Below, one piece after another: positions 34,356 through 41,723 of a DNA stretch of 56,583 nt. A program made the translations under genes and the position numbers. The first letter of the stretch is position 1, and every line of letters starts with the position of its first letter. The notes under the pieces were generated by a model. It did no database searches and was not told the origin of the DNA. It saw only the letters and a program-made list of their open reading frames with translations. Origin of the DNA: an uncultured Bacillota bacterium (lineage in GTDB: Bacteria > Bacillota > Clostridia > Christensenellales > UBA1242); the NCBI GenBank assembly GCA_946499835.1, contig CAMMTJ010000007.1, positions 1 to 56,583 of the forward strand, read 5' to 3'.

Positions 34356-34586
34356 ATGGAAACAATCGAAAAAGTGAAAAAACTTATTGCTGAACAACTT
34401 TGCATTTCAACAGACGAGATAAGTGACACAGCAAACCTTGAAGACCTTGGTGCAGATTCTCTTGACGCTGTTGAACTGTTGATGACTTTTGAGGATGAAT
34501 TTGGAGTGTCTATTCCAGACGAACAAGTTGAAAATCTCAAAACATTGCCACAAATCGTGAAAACCATCGAACAATATAAAAAATAA
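34356..34586 (+). CDS. acpP: Acyl carrier protein
   Basis: Small acidic carrier that holds growing fatty acyl chains on a phosphopantetheine arm. The 76 residues match the family in length and carry the attachment motif GADSLDAVEL with Ser35; the helices IEKVKKLIAEQL and TFEDEFGVSIPDEQVENL are typical. The start follows TTTGGAGGAATC. The gene is alone, with its own promoter and terminator, between spoIIQ-like and spoIIID, away from any fab gene or rnc-plsX, the usual neighbours. It is likely the housekeeping AcpP, though a dedicated carrier for another pathway cannot be excluded. Confidence 0.93.
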   Translation: METIEKVKKLIAEQLCISTDEISDTANLEDLGADSLDAVELLMTFEDEFGVSIPDEQVENLKTLPQIVKTIEQYKK

Positions 34587-34612
34587 TATCGCATATTTTG
34601 CGATATTTTTTT
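34583..34612 (+). terminator. Terminator of acpP
   Basis: AATATCGCA / TGCGATATT stem, 5-nt loop, T-run. Confidence 0.88.
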
Positions 34613-34662
34613 ATCAAAACAAAAATAGAAAAAAAGATGAATTTATATTTCTCCAAAATGTG

Positions 34663-34691
34663 ACATATTACGTCAGCCTTCTTCATAGTTT
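34663..34691 (+). promoter_or_regulatory. Candidate sigma-E (mother-cell) promoter of spoIIID
   Basis: ACATATT (34663-34669), 14-bp spacer, CATAGTTT (34684-34691). This approximates the sigma-E consensus (KMATATT, 14-15 bp, CATACANT), and spoIIID is sigma-E dependent in Bacillus. No sigma-A pair is evident. Confidence 0.5.
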
Positions 34692-34692
34692 T

Positions 34693-34713
34693 ATAGGGTG
34701 GAGGAAACCCTAT
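34693..34713 (+). promoter_or_regulatory. Hairpin with the spoIIID ribosome-binding site in its loop
   Basis: ATAGGGT (34693-34699) and ACCCTAT (34707-34713) form a perfect 7-bp stem; the 7-nt loop GGAGGAA is the Shine-Dalgarno sequence and the stem covers the first two bases of the start codon. It could modulate initiation. Confidence 0.55.
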
Positions 34714-34966
34714 GAAAGAAGAAAAAAAAACTCTTATTCAAGAGATGGCAGGGCATATATGTGAGACTCATGACACTATAAGAAAAACAGCAAAAATATT
34801 TGGTTACAGCAAAAGCACTGTCCATAAATATGTGACAATAAAATTGATTACACTTGACAAAAATCTTTATGAGAGGACGAAAAAAGTGCTGGATGAAAAT
34901 TTTGCTCAAAAACATATTCGAGGTGGAGAAAGCACAAAACGAAAATATGAACATGAAATGTATTAA
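34712..34966 (+). CDS. spoIIID: Sporulation transcriptional regulator SpoIIID
   Basis: Mother-cell DNA-binding protein that, with sigma-E and later sigma-K, switches genes on and off during sporulation. The 84 residues match SpoIIID in length and sequence: IQEMAGHICETHDTIRKTAKIFGYSKSTVHKYVTIKL contains the helix-turn-helix (recognition helix about 33-41, SKSTVHK), and KVLDEN then HIRGGESTKRKY is the conserved basic C-terminal part that also contacts DNA. The start follows GGAGG held in a small hairpin loop. A sigma-E-like promoter lies just upstream. Its terminator is shared with the convergent fba gene. Confidence 0.95.
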   Translation: MKEEKKTLIQEMAGHICETHDTIRKTAKIFGYSKSTVHKYVTIKLITLDKNLYERTKKVLDENFAQKHIRGGESTKRKYEHEMY

Positions 34967-34995
34967 AAAAATCAGGCATATGCCTGATTTTTTGT
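34965..34995. terminator. Bidirectional terminator between spoIIID and fba
   Basis: Perfect palindrome AAAAAATCAGGCA / TGCCTGATTTTTT around TA, with A and T tracts on both sides. Confidence 0.9.
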
Positions 34996-35912
34996 TAAAG
35001 TTTGTTTTCACTATGCAAAAAGTTTTTGATTTTTTCTTCCACGACTTTTTGGACGAGATCCCTTCCTTTTCCTATATATTTTCTAGGGTCAAATTCTTTT
35101 GGATTTTCCATTAAAACCTCTCTTACGCCAGCAGTCATGGCAAGACGCAAGTCTGTGTCACTGTTGATTTTGACAATGTGATGTTTTGTTATCGCCTCTT
35201 GCAACAGTTCTTCGCTCACCCCTTGTGCGTTTTCAATTTTTCCGCCATATTTGTTGACATGCGCAACAATTTTCTTGTCAACGCAGGATGCACCATGCAA
35301 GACAAGAGGACAGGCAGGCAAGACTTTTTCAATTTCAGAGAGGATGTCAAAACGCAAAGTTTGTTTTCCGCTGTATTTATATGCTCCATGACTTGTGCCT
35401 ATTGCAACGGCAAGACTATCTACGCCTGTTTTTTCAACAAAGATTTTTGCTTTTTGTGGGTCTGTGAAATGATGCTCTTGCGATGAAACATTGTCTTCAA
35501 TGCCTTTAAGTTGTCCCAGTTCACCTTCAACTAGCACTCCTTTTTTGTGAGCAAAAGTGCAAACTTTTTTTGTCAGGGCAACATTTTCTTCAAATGGCAA
35601 AGCACTGCCGTCAATCATAACGCTGTCAAAACCGAGATTTATTGCCTTTTTGCAGACATCAAAACTTTTGCCATGGTCAAGGTGCAAAAAGAGTCCTTTG
35701 CAATCTTTTTTGACAGCATTTGCAAGAGCCATTGTCATATCATCTCCCATATATTTTAATGCGCTCTCACTGACTGAAATTATCATGGGTGATTTCAATT
35801 TTTTGCAGGCACTTGCGATTGCTTGCAACGACTCCATATTGGAAAAATTGAGTGCGCCAAGTGCAAAATGACCTTTGAGGGCTTTGTTAAAATAATACTT
35901 CAAATCTTTCAT
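34995..35912 (-). CDS. fba: Class II fructose-bisphosphate aldolase
   Basis: Zinc-dependent aldolase that splits fructose-1,6-bisphosphate in glycolysis. The ATG at 35912 follows TAGGTGGAAT; an upstream in-frame start lies before the promoter and is rejected, giving 305 residues. Metal and catalytic landmarks are present: LHLDHGKSFDVCKKAI (zinc His and Asp), GFDSVMIDGSALPFEENVALTKKV, GELGQLKGIED, VAIGTSHGAYKY (zinc His), LVLHGASCVDKK (zinc His) and VKINSDTDLRLA. Tagatose-bisphosphate aldolase GatY is a close relative that cannot be fully excluded, but the single-gene context points to glycolysis. Confidence 0.93.
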   Translation of the reverse strand: MKDLKYYFNKALKGHFALGALNFSNMESLQAIASACKKLKSPMIISVSESALKYMGDDMTMALANAVKKDCKGLFLHLDHGKSFDVCKKAINLGFDSVMIDGSALPFEENVALTKKVCTFAHKKGVLVEGELGQLKGIEDNVSSQEHHFTDPQKAKIFVEKTGVDSLAVAIGTSHGAYKYSGKQTLRFDILSEIEKVLPACPLVLHGASCVDKKIVAHVNKYGGKIENAQGVSEELLQEAITKHHIVKINSDTDLRLAMTAGVREVLMENPKEFDPRKYIGKGRDLVQKVVEEKIKNFLHSENKL

Positions 35913-35927
35913 ATTCCACCTAATAGA

Positions 35928-35955
35928 ATTGTAACACATTTTTTGATAAACTCAA
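35928..35955 (-). promoter_or_regulatory. Promoter of fba
   Basis: Minus strand TTGAGT (35950-35955), 16-bp spacer, TACAAT (35928-35933). Confidence 0.6.
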
Positions 35956-35981
35956 ACATATTCTTAGAAAAGAGGTGAATT

Positions 35982-36641
35982 ATGAAAAAATTATTTTTTT
36001 GTTTTGCTCTTTTATTGTTGCCTTTGCTCTTTGCAGGTTGCAACGGACAAACGCTTGGTGTGGAAGAGAGTATGAGTGAAATCACAAATGTCTATTTTCA
36101 AGGTTTCAATGGAAATGACCGTGCCTCTATAAGCGTTGGGCTTAGAGAAGAGCCTTATATTTTGGATGGCTATCATGGGCAAGACTGTGAGTTTTCTCTT
36201 ATCGTTCTTTCAATTGCAGATAATATGGAAGAAAATGTGCTCAACGCCACATTGACGATAAACGGAGAAGAAAGCCAAGTTGAACTTGAATTCAATCCTC
36301 TTGCAAACGCCTATATGCAAGACCTTGGATACAATCTTCAACCTGACGATCAAGTGTCATTGACATATGGCAACAAAATAATAAATTTCTCAAATGTGAG
36401 TCAAGATTTTGCTGTCAGCAGTGAGGAAGCGATAGACATTGCAAAGATGAAACTTATTGACGAGATCAGTGACCTCACAAACAATGGCAATTTTGAAGGC
36501 GAGTGTTATCTCAAAGTCCTCGGCGAGAGTGGAAGTGATTTCAGACAACTTTTTTGGGCGTTTTCAATTGTTTCAAGGGATGGGCAGACTTATAATGTGA
36601 TAATTTCTGCAAGTGATGGAAGTGTGCTTGCTGGCGACTAG
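35982..36641 (+). CDS. Lipoprotein with a PepSY-like C-terminal region
   Basis: The ATG follows AAGAGGTG. The 219 residues start with a lipoprotein signal peptide (lipobox LFAGC, Cys20). The middle is beta-rich without a family I can name. The end (about 145-219), EEAIDIAKMKLIDE, then FWAFSIVSRDGQTYNVIISASDGSVLAGD, has the helix plus strand pattern of PepSY-type domains, which often act as protease propeptides or inhibitors on the cell surface. It diverges from fba, with 69 bp between the start codons, and is followed by hflX with its own promoter. Confidence 0.7.
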   Translation: MKKLFFCFALLLLPLLFAGCNGQTLGVEESMSEITNVYFQGFNGNDRASISVGLREEPYILDGYHGQDCEFSLIVLSIADNMEENVLNATLTINGEESQVELEFNPLANAYMQDLGYNLQPDDQVSLTYGNKIINFSNVSQDFAVSSEEAIDIAKMKLIDEISDLTNNGNFEGECYLKVLGESGSDFRQLFWAFSIVSRDGQTYNVIISASDGSVLAGD

Positions 36642-36651
36642 ACAATTTCGT

Positions 36652-36680
36652 TTGCAATAATTGTCAAAAGATGATATAAT
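36652..36680 (+). promoter_or_regulatory. Promoter placing the hflX start codon at the transcript 5' end
   Basis: TTGCAA (36652-36657), 17-bp spacer, TATAAT (36675-36680), six bases (CAAAAT), then the ATG. No Shine-Dalgarno sequence. Confidence 0.8.
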
Positions 36681-36686
36681 CAAAAT

Positions 36687-37796
36687 ATGAAAAAGACATA
36701 TTCAACACAAATAATTCAAGAGAATGCTGTGGTAATTGCAGTTGCCACCAAAAAAACTGATGATATTGCAAGAAAACTTTCTGAAATCACCAGACTTTGT
36801 GAAACAGCAAACCTTAATGTTGTTGGCAAATTTTCACAAATCATCAAAGACTTCAACAAAAGCACGGTGATTGGCAAGGGGAAACTGGATGAAGTTTATG
36901 ACTTTATCACCTTTTGTCCAGAAGAAGTTGATGTTGTGATTGTTGATTATCCTCTCACTGGAAGTCAAGCGAAAAATATATCTGACTTTTTGAATGTCAA
37001 AGTTGTGGACAGAATTGGGCTTATCATTGATATTTTTGCACAAGGGGCAAAAAGCAAGGAAGCACTTTTGCAAGTTAAACTTGCACAAGATAGTTATATT
37101 TTGCCACGCCTTTCACAAATTTCAGGCACAAGCGGAAGATTTGGTGGTGCTGGTGTTGGTATGCGTGGCCCAGGTGAGAGCAAACTCGAACTGAACAGAC
37201 GTATCCTTGAAAAAGAAATGGATTCTCTCAAAAAGCAGATTGCAAAAATAAAAGAGCAAAGGGAGTTTAACAGACGCAGTCGCAACAAATCTGCATTGCC
37301 AAAGATTGCTTTGGTTGGCTATACGAATGCCGGAAAAAGTTCTCTTCTCAATGTGCTTGCCAAAGAGAAAATTTATGCTGATGACAAATATTTTGCAACG
37401 CTTGACACAACAAGCAGAAAGTTGTATTTGGGAGATGGCAAGTATGCTGTCATAACTGATACGGTTGGGTTTATAAGCGATTTGCCGACCGTTTTGATTG
37501 AAGCGTTTTCATCAACTCTTGAAGAGGCTGTTGATGCTGACCTTATTTTGCATGTTGTGGATAGATCTCTTACCAGCAAAACAGACAAAGGCATTGAGTT
37601 TGAAGATAACATGAAAGTGACAAATGACCTTCTTGATGAACTTGGTGCAACAGAGAACAGAATTGTTGTTTTTAATAAATGCGACCTTCTCAAAAAGCCA
37701 ATTGAAATAAAAGAAAATGAAGTTCTCGTCTCAACCAAAGAAAAAACGGGGATAGACAATCTTCTTGCAAAAATTCGAGCAAATTTTGAAAAATAA
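36687..37796 (+). CDS. hflX: GTPase HflX
   Basis: Ribosome-binding GTPase that splits stalled or heat-damaged 70S ribosomes. The 369 residues have the HflX N-domain (about 1-170), the glycine-rich link SGRFGGAGVGMRGPGESKLELNRR that precedes a coiled coil, and the G domain with G1 GYTNAGKSS (about 211-219), G3 DTVGF and G4 NKCD. Length is near the short end of the family because the C-terminal extension is absent. The ATG directly follows the promoter without a ribosome-binding site. A notable point is that a ribosome-rescue GTPase is itself predicted to come from a leaderless message. Confidence 0.95.
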   Translation: MKKTYSTQIIQENAVVIAVATKKTDDIARKLSEITRLCETANLNVVGKFSQIIKDFNKSTVIGKGKLDEVYDFITFCPEEVDVVIVDYPLTGSQAKNISDFLNVKVVDRIGLIIDIFAQGAKSKEALLQVKLAQDSYILPRLSQISGTSGRFGGAGVGMRGPGESKLELNRRILEKEMDSLKKQIAKIKEQREFNRRSRNKSALPKIALVGYTNAGKSSLLNVLAKEKIYADDKYFATLDTTSRKLYLGDGKYAVITDTVGFISDLPTVLIEAFSSTLEEAVDADLILHVVDRSLTSKTDKGIEFEDNMKVTNDLLDELGATENRIVVFNKCDLLKKPIEIKENEVLVSTKEKTGIDNLLAKIRANFEK

Positions 37797-37826
37797 AAAA
37801 GATGGACGAAAAGTCCATCTTTTGTT
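37796..37826. terminator. Bidirectional terminator between hflX and the DUF1858 gene
   Basis: AAAAGATGGAC / GTCCATCTTTT stem with a GAAAA loop, A-tract before and T-rich after. Confidence 0.88.
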
Positions 37827-37831
37827 TTTGA

Positions 37832-38065
37832 CTATTTTTTCTTCTTTTTGTTGTAAGTTTCGTTAAGTTTTTTGACCAAAAAATCGCAATCAACATCATG
37901 AACAGAGGCTGCCTCTTCAATTGTTTCATCTTCGCCTACATGACAGAAAATACAAAACATGCCAAAGCCCATAAAGACCTCGCCAAGATTGTTGTCAAGT
38001 TCCAAAACTTTGGCAATGGTCATATCTTTTGTGATAACGTTTTCTTTTTTGTTTTCCTTTTTCAT
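37832..38065 (-). CDS. DUF1858 (ScdA-N / hybrid-cluster-associated) CxxC protein
   Basis: The ATG at 38065 follows GCAGGAG, giving 77 residues. The core ITKDMTIAKVLELDNNLGEVFMGFGMFCIFCHVGEDETIEEAASVHDVDCDFLVKKLN is a typical DUF1858 domain; these occur beside hybrid-cluster proteins or in ScdA/RIC iron-sulfur repair proteins and carry a CxxC pair (here CIFC) thought to be a redox disulfide. A basic tail (KKKKK) follows. It stands alone with its own consensus promoter. The electron partner is unknown. Confidence 0.88.
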   Translation of the reverse strand: MKKENKKENVITKDMTIAKVLELDNNLGEVFMGFGMFCIFCHVGEDETIEEAASVHDVDCDFLVKKLNETYNKKKKK

Positions 38066-38083
38066 ACTTTTCTCCTGCATAAT

Positions 38084-38111
38084 ATTATAGTCTTTCACAA
38101 TTTATTGTCAA
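38084..38111 (-). promoter_or_regulatory. sigma-A promoter of the DUF1858 gene
   Basis: Minus strand TTGACA (38106-38111), 16-bp spacer, TATAAT (38084-38089). Confidence 0.85.
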
Positions 38112-38130
38112 CAAATAATTTGTCATGCTT

Positions 38131-38139
38131 TGCTATAAT
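38131..38139 (+). promoter_or_regulatory. Possible extended -10 promoter of the PRC-barrel gene
   Basis: TGCTATAAT is an extended -10 element (TGnTATAAT) without a clear -35, implying a leader of about 78 nt. A competing possibility is TATGAT (38213-38218) five bases before the start codon. Confidence 0.35.
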
Positions 38140-38223
38140 TTAAGAAAAAAAGAGAAAAATAAATCATTTTTGCTTATTTTGCCTTTTGCAAATATTTTCG
38201 GCACTGCCAAAATATGATATAAC

Positions 38224-38922
38224 ATGAAAACAATAAATGATTTTATCAGCAAAAAAGTTGTTGCACTCTCTCAGGGAGCGTGCATTGGTTATGTGCTTGA
38301 CGTGACCTTTGATGAGAACCTAAAAAAGATGATTGGCATTGTCATCGTTGATGAGGAAAATGAAGACGAGAAGTTTTTGTCAAATGAAAAACTGCTCTCT
38401 CAAAACGATGAATATATTTTTGTTGAGAGTGCATTTGACTGTGAAAATATTTTCCAAAACCAGTCAACAAATCCAGTTGGGAAGATTGTTTTTTCTGAAA
38501 ATGGAGACGACCTTGGCAGGGTGGAAGATGTGGTTATGGAAAAGTCAAATGTGCAAAAAATTGTCACAAACAAATCAGAAATAAATGTGAAAAATATTAT
38601 TGTGAATGGAAGTGATTTTTTAATTTTTGGAAAAAATAATAAAAAAATCAAAAAAAATGAAAAAATATTCAATAAAAATGTAAAAAATATGCCAAAAATA
38701 GAAATTCAACAAATAAAAATTGAAAACAAAAAAAATGATATTGCAATTCCTACAAAAATATATTCTTCTTCACGGCTACTTATTGGGAAACTAACGACAA
38801 ATGACGTGTTTGGATATAATAACGAACTAATTATCAAAAAAAATGAAATAATCACAAAAAATATAATTGAAAAAGCAAAAAAACATAATAAACTCACATT
38901 TTTAATGTTTAATTGCAAATAA
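38224..38922 (+). CDS. PRC-barrel domain protein with Asn/Lys-rich tail
   Basis: The 232 residues begin with two PRC-barrel-like modules: FISKKVVALSQGACIGYVLDVTFDENLKKMIGIVIVD (about 6-42) and NPVGKIVFSENGDDLGRVEDVVMEKSNVQKIVTN (about 83-116). Such beta-barrels occur in RimM and in YlmC/YmxH-type sporulation proteins. From residue ~125 the sequence becomes extremely Lys/Asn/Ile-rich and the DNA very AT-rich, unlike the neighbours, although the frame stays open and ends ELIIKKNEIITKNIIEKAKKHNKLTFLMFNCK. There is no Shine-Dalgarno sequence. A role in sporulation or RNA binding is only a guess. Confidence 0.72.
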   Translation: MKTINDFISKKVVALSQGACIGYVLDVTFDENLKKMIGIVIVDEENEDEKFLSNEKLLSQNDEYIFVESAFDCENIFQNQSTNPVGKIVFSENGDDLGRVEDVVMEKSNVQKIVTNKSEINVKNIIVNGSDFLIFGKNNKKIKKNEKIFNKNVKNMPKIEIQQIKIENKKNDIAIPTKIYSSSRLLIGKLTTNDVFGYNNELIIKKNEIITKNIIEKAKKHNKLTFLMFNCK

Positions 38923-38955
38923 ATGATAAATCTAGCTTGATTTGTCATTTTTTTT
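38921..38955 (+). terminator. Terminator of the PRC-barrel gene
   Basis: AAATGATAAATC / GATTTGTCATTT stem (one G-U) with a 6-nt loop and a T-run. Confidence 0.8.
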
Positions 38956-39000
38956 ATTTTATATATTTTTAGAAAAAAATGTAAAATTGTGTTTAATCGT

Positions 39001-39030
39001 TTGTATTTTTAGGGCAATATGTAGTAGAAT
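39001..39030 (+). promoter_or_regulatory. Promoter of the VirB4-like/giant lipoprotein unit
   Basis: TTGTAT (39001-39006), 18-bp spacer, TAGAAT (39025-39030). Confidence 0.55.
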
Positions 39031-39045
39031 AAAATCGTGAGGTGA

Positions 39046-41703
39046 ATGGTGGTTAGAGTCATTCCTAGAAGAACGAAAATCAAACTTGAATTTGTCCGTG
39101 GCATCACAGGGCTTGATCTTGTGCTTGCGATTATTGCCGCGGTCGTTTTTGGCGTGCTGGTCGGGGCAAATTTGTTCCCAGGTTCAATATGGCTGGCAGT
39201 CGTTTGGGCTATCTTTGCAATCGCAATGTTTTTTAAGATTTCAGATAGCGAAAGGTTTTATGTGACTATTGCCCATCTCATCCGTTTCTCTATGCAGAAG
39301 AAAAAGTATGAAAAGAAGCCTGCAAAGGGAAAGGCAAATATGAAAGATATCGTTCCATTTGAAAGCATTTATCAAGACAGATGTATTTCTTATGGTGACT
39401 ATTATGCCGAAGTGCTTGAAGTGCAACCAATCTTGTTTGGACTTCTCAATGAGTTCAGTCAAAACAACGTCATTGATGTTGGCTTTGGAAATGCACTTAG
39501 AAGACTTGAAGATGATCAAACTTGTGAAATTGTCAAAATCAACAAAGCGATGGTGCTTGACAATTATGCCTACATTGAAAACAAAAAGTATGACCGTCTT
39601 CTTGATATGATGTATGACAAGCAAATGACACAAGATGAGATTGATGCCAGAGCGCCAATCTTTGAGGAGAGGGTGTCATTCATTGAAGACAAAAACAGAA
39701 AGAATAAAATTTATAAAGACTATTTTTATCTCGTGGTTTTGGGAAAAGATCTTGAAGCACTTGAAAACACTGTCAATGGTATGGCTTCATCTCTTGCAAC
39801 TGCTTTGACGCCAGTGACCACCAGAAGACTCTTTGGCCCAGAACTTGCCATCTTTTTGAGAGGAAACTATAACCGCGAGTTTGATGAGCGAGAACTTGAT
39901 GCAATTCCATTCTCAGAATACATAAATTGGGCAACACCAAACAAAATCAAATTCTCTTCTGCAAAATACAATATTGACGGCAGAAATTATCGAACATATG
40001 CCATAAGTGAATATCCACTTCAAGTTGGCAATGCGTGGGGTGCAGACTTCTTCCTTCTTGACAGAACGAAAGTTGTCATGAAATTCAAGAAGGCTCCAAA
40101 GTTTGAATCAGAGAAGAAGATTGATAAAGCCATCATGGATATGGAGACAAAACTTTACCGAACAGGAAAAAGTTCAACCAAAATTGAACTTACCACACAC
40201 CTTGAAACACTCCGCAACCTTTTGGCAGAACTCAAAAACAACAACCAGCAACTTTATGATGTGAGCACATATATCACCTGCGAAGATTCTGCTCGAAAAG
40301 ACATTAAGTCAATTTTGAAACAATCTGGTTATCGTTATAGCGAAATGTTTGCTCGTCAAATTGACGCTTTCATCAGCACAGGAATTTCTCAGAGAGATAA
40401 TATCAAAGAACTCCAAAGAGGAATCCCAACTTCAACTCTTGCTGGCGTCTTCCCATTTATTTCAAGCGAACTTCAAGATGACACTGGGTTCTATATTGGC
40501 GACAACGAATATCCTGTGTTTGTCGATTTCTTCAAACGTGACGCTCAAAGAATCAACTCAAACATCATGGTTATCGGAAAATCTGGATCAGGAAAGAGTT
40601 TCGGCACCAAGATGCTTCTTGCAAATTTTGCTGCCGACAACACCAAGATCTTTATTTGTGACCCTGAAAAAGAATATGATAAGTTGACTTCTGTCTTGAA
40701 AGGAAAACTTATTGACGTTGGATCTTCTCTTCAAGGTATTATCAACCCTTTCCACGTCATCAGAGCGCTTGACAAAGATGACGATGAAGAGGGGCCAAAA
40801 TATTTCAATGTGTCAAAACAAGACGATTCATTCAATCAGCACTTGCAGTTCTTGGAACAATTTTTCAGAACGGTGCTTGAAGGTATTCCAAGTGATGCCT
40901 TTGAGGTGTTAAACTCGCTCGTGCTTGACCTTTACGAAAAGTTCAAAATAGATGGAAATACAGATCTTAAAAAACTCAAACCAACTGATTATCCAACGTT
41001 TGACGACTTGTATGCACTTTTGACACAACGATTGAAGACGGCGAAAGACACTTTCCTTGTCAACAACTTGCGTATTGTTGATGCTTACATTCGAAAGTTT
41101 GCAAAGGGTGGACGAAACAGCAATTTGTGGAATGGCCCTACATCTATCGAAACAAACGAAAACTTTGTTTGCTTCAACTTCCAATCTTTGATTGCCAGCA
41201 ACAACACCATGATCACAAACGCACAAATGCTTTTGGTGTTCAAATATCTTGAAAATGAGATCATCAACAACAAAGACTACAACAAATTGCACAACACAAA
41301 CAGAAAGATTATTATTGCGGTTGACGAGGCTCACACTTTCATTAACCCAAAATTCCCAATCGGTCTTAACTTCATGGCTTCAATGGCAAAGCGTATTCGT
41401 AAGTATGGCGGTATGCAAATCGTTATTACCCAGAACATCAACGACTTCGTAGGTTCTGAGGAAATCAAGCGTCAGTCAACGGCGGTTATCAACGCCTGCC
41501 AGTATTCACTTATCTTCTCGCTTTCACCAGCCGACGTTAACGACCTTATCGAACTTTACAAAAACTCAGGTGGTATCAATGCAGAGGAGCAAAACTCAAT
41601 CGTTACTGCTCGCGTTGGACAGGCATTCGTGATCACATCTCCAACGGCAAGAACGATGGTGCAAATGAATCCACTTGATTACGTTCATTCAATTATTGAA
41701 TAA
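39046..41703 (+). CDS. PrgI(VirB3-like)-VirB4 fusion ATPase
   Basis: The 885 residues combine two type IV secretion parts. Residues about 1-90 look like PrgI (the Gram-positive VirB3 equivalent): IPRRTKIKLEFVRGITGLDLVLAII, two membrane segments, then a short amphipathic stretch ending KKKYEK. The rest is a VirB4/TraC-type ATPase with a long N-domain and a RecA-like motor: Walker A VIGKSGSGKSFGTKML (about 511-518), Walker B IIIAVDEAHTFINP (about 757), and the VITQNINDF block. GAGG lies 3 bases before ATG 39046 and 6 before the in-frame GTG 39049, so either may start the protein. No relaxase, coupling protein or other secretion gene is nearby. It is followed after 20 bp by the giant lipoprotein gene. 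Confidence 0.85.
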   Translation: MVVRVIPRRTKIKLEFVRGITGLDLVLAIIAAVVFGVLVGANLFPGSIWLAVVWAIFAIAMFFKISDSERFYVTIAHLIRFSMQKKKYEKKPAKGKANMKDIVPFESIYQDRCISYGDYYAEVLEVQPILFGLLNEFSQNNVIDVGFGNALRRLEDDQTCEIVKINKAMVLDNYAYIENKKYDRLLDMMYDKQMTQDEIDARAPIFEERVSFIEDKNRKNKIYKDYFYLVVLGKDLEALENTVNGMASSLATALTPVTTRRLFGPELAIFLRGNYNREFDERELDAIPFSEYINWATPNKIKFSSAKYNIDGRNYRTYAISEYPLQVGNAWGADFFLLDRTKVVMKFKKAPKFESEKKIDKAIMDMETKLYRTGKSSTKIELTTHLETLRNLLAELKNNNQQLYDVSTYITCEDSARKDIKSILKQSGYRYSEMFARQIDAFISTGISQRDNIKELQRGIPTSTLAGVFPFISSELQDDTGFYIGDNEYPVFVDFFKRDAQRINSNIMVIGKSGSGKSFGTKMLLANFAADNTKIFICDPEKEYDKLTSVLKGKLIDVGSSLQGIINPFHVIRALDKDDDEEGPKYFNVSKQDDSFNQHLQFLEQFFRTVLEGIPSDAFEVLNSLVLDLYEKFKIDGNTDLKKLKPTDYPTFDDLYALLTQRLKTAKDTFLVNNLRIVDAYIRKFAKGGRNSNLWNGPTSIETNENFVCFNFQSLIASNNTMITNAQMLLVFKYLENEIINNKDYNKLHNTNRKIIIAVDEAHTFINPKFPIGLNFMASMAKRIRKYGGMQIVITQNINDFVGSEEIKRQSTAVINACQYSLIFSLSPADVNDLIELYKNSGGINAEEQNSIVTARVGQAFVITSPTARTMVQMNPLDYVHSIIE

Positions 41704-41723
41704 AAAGGAAAAAGAGAGGCAAT

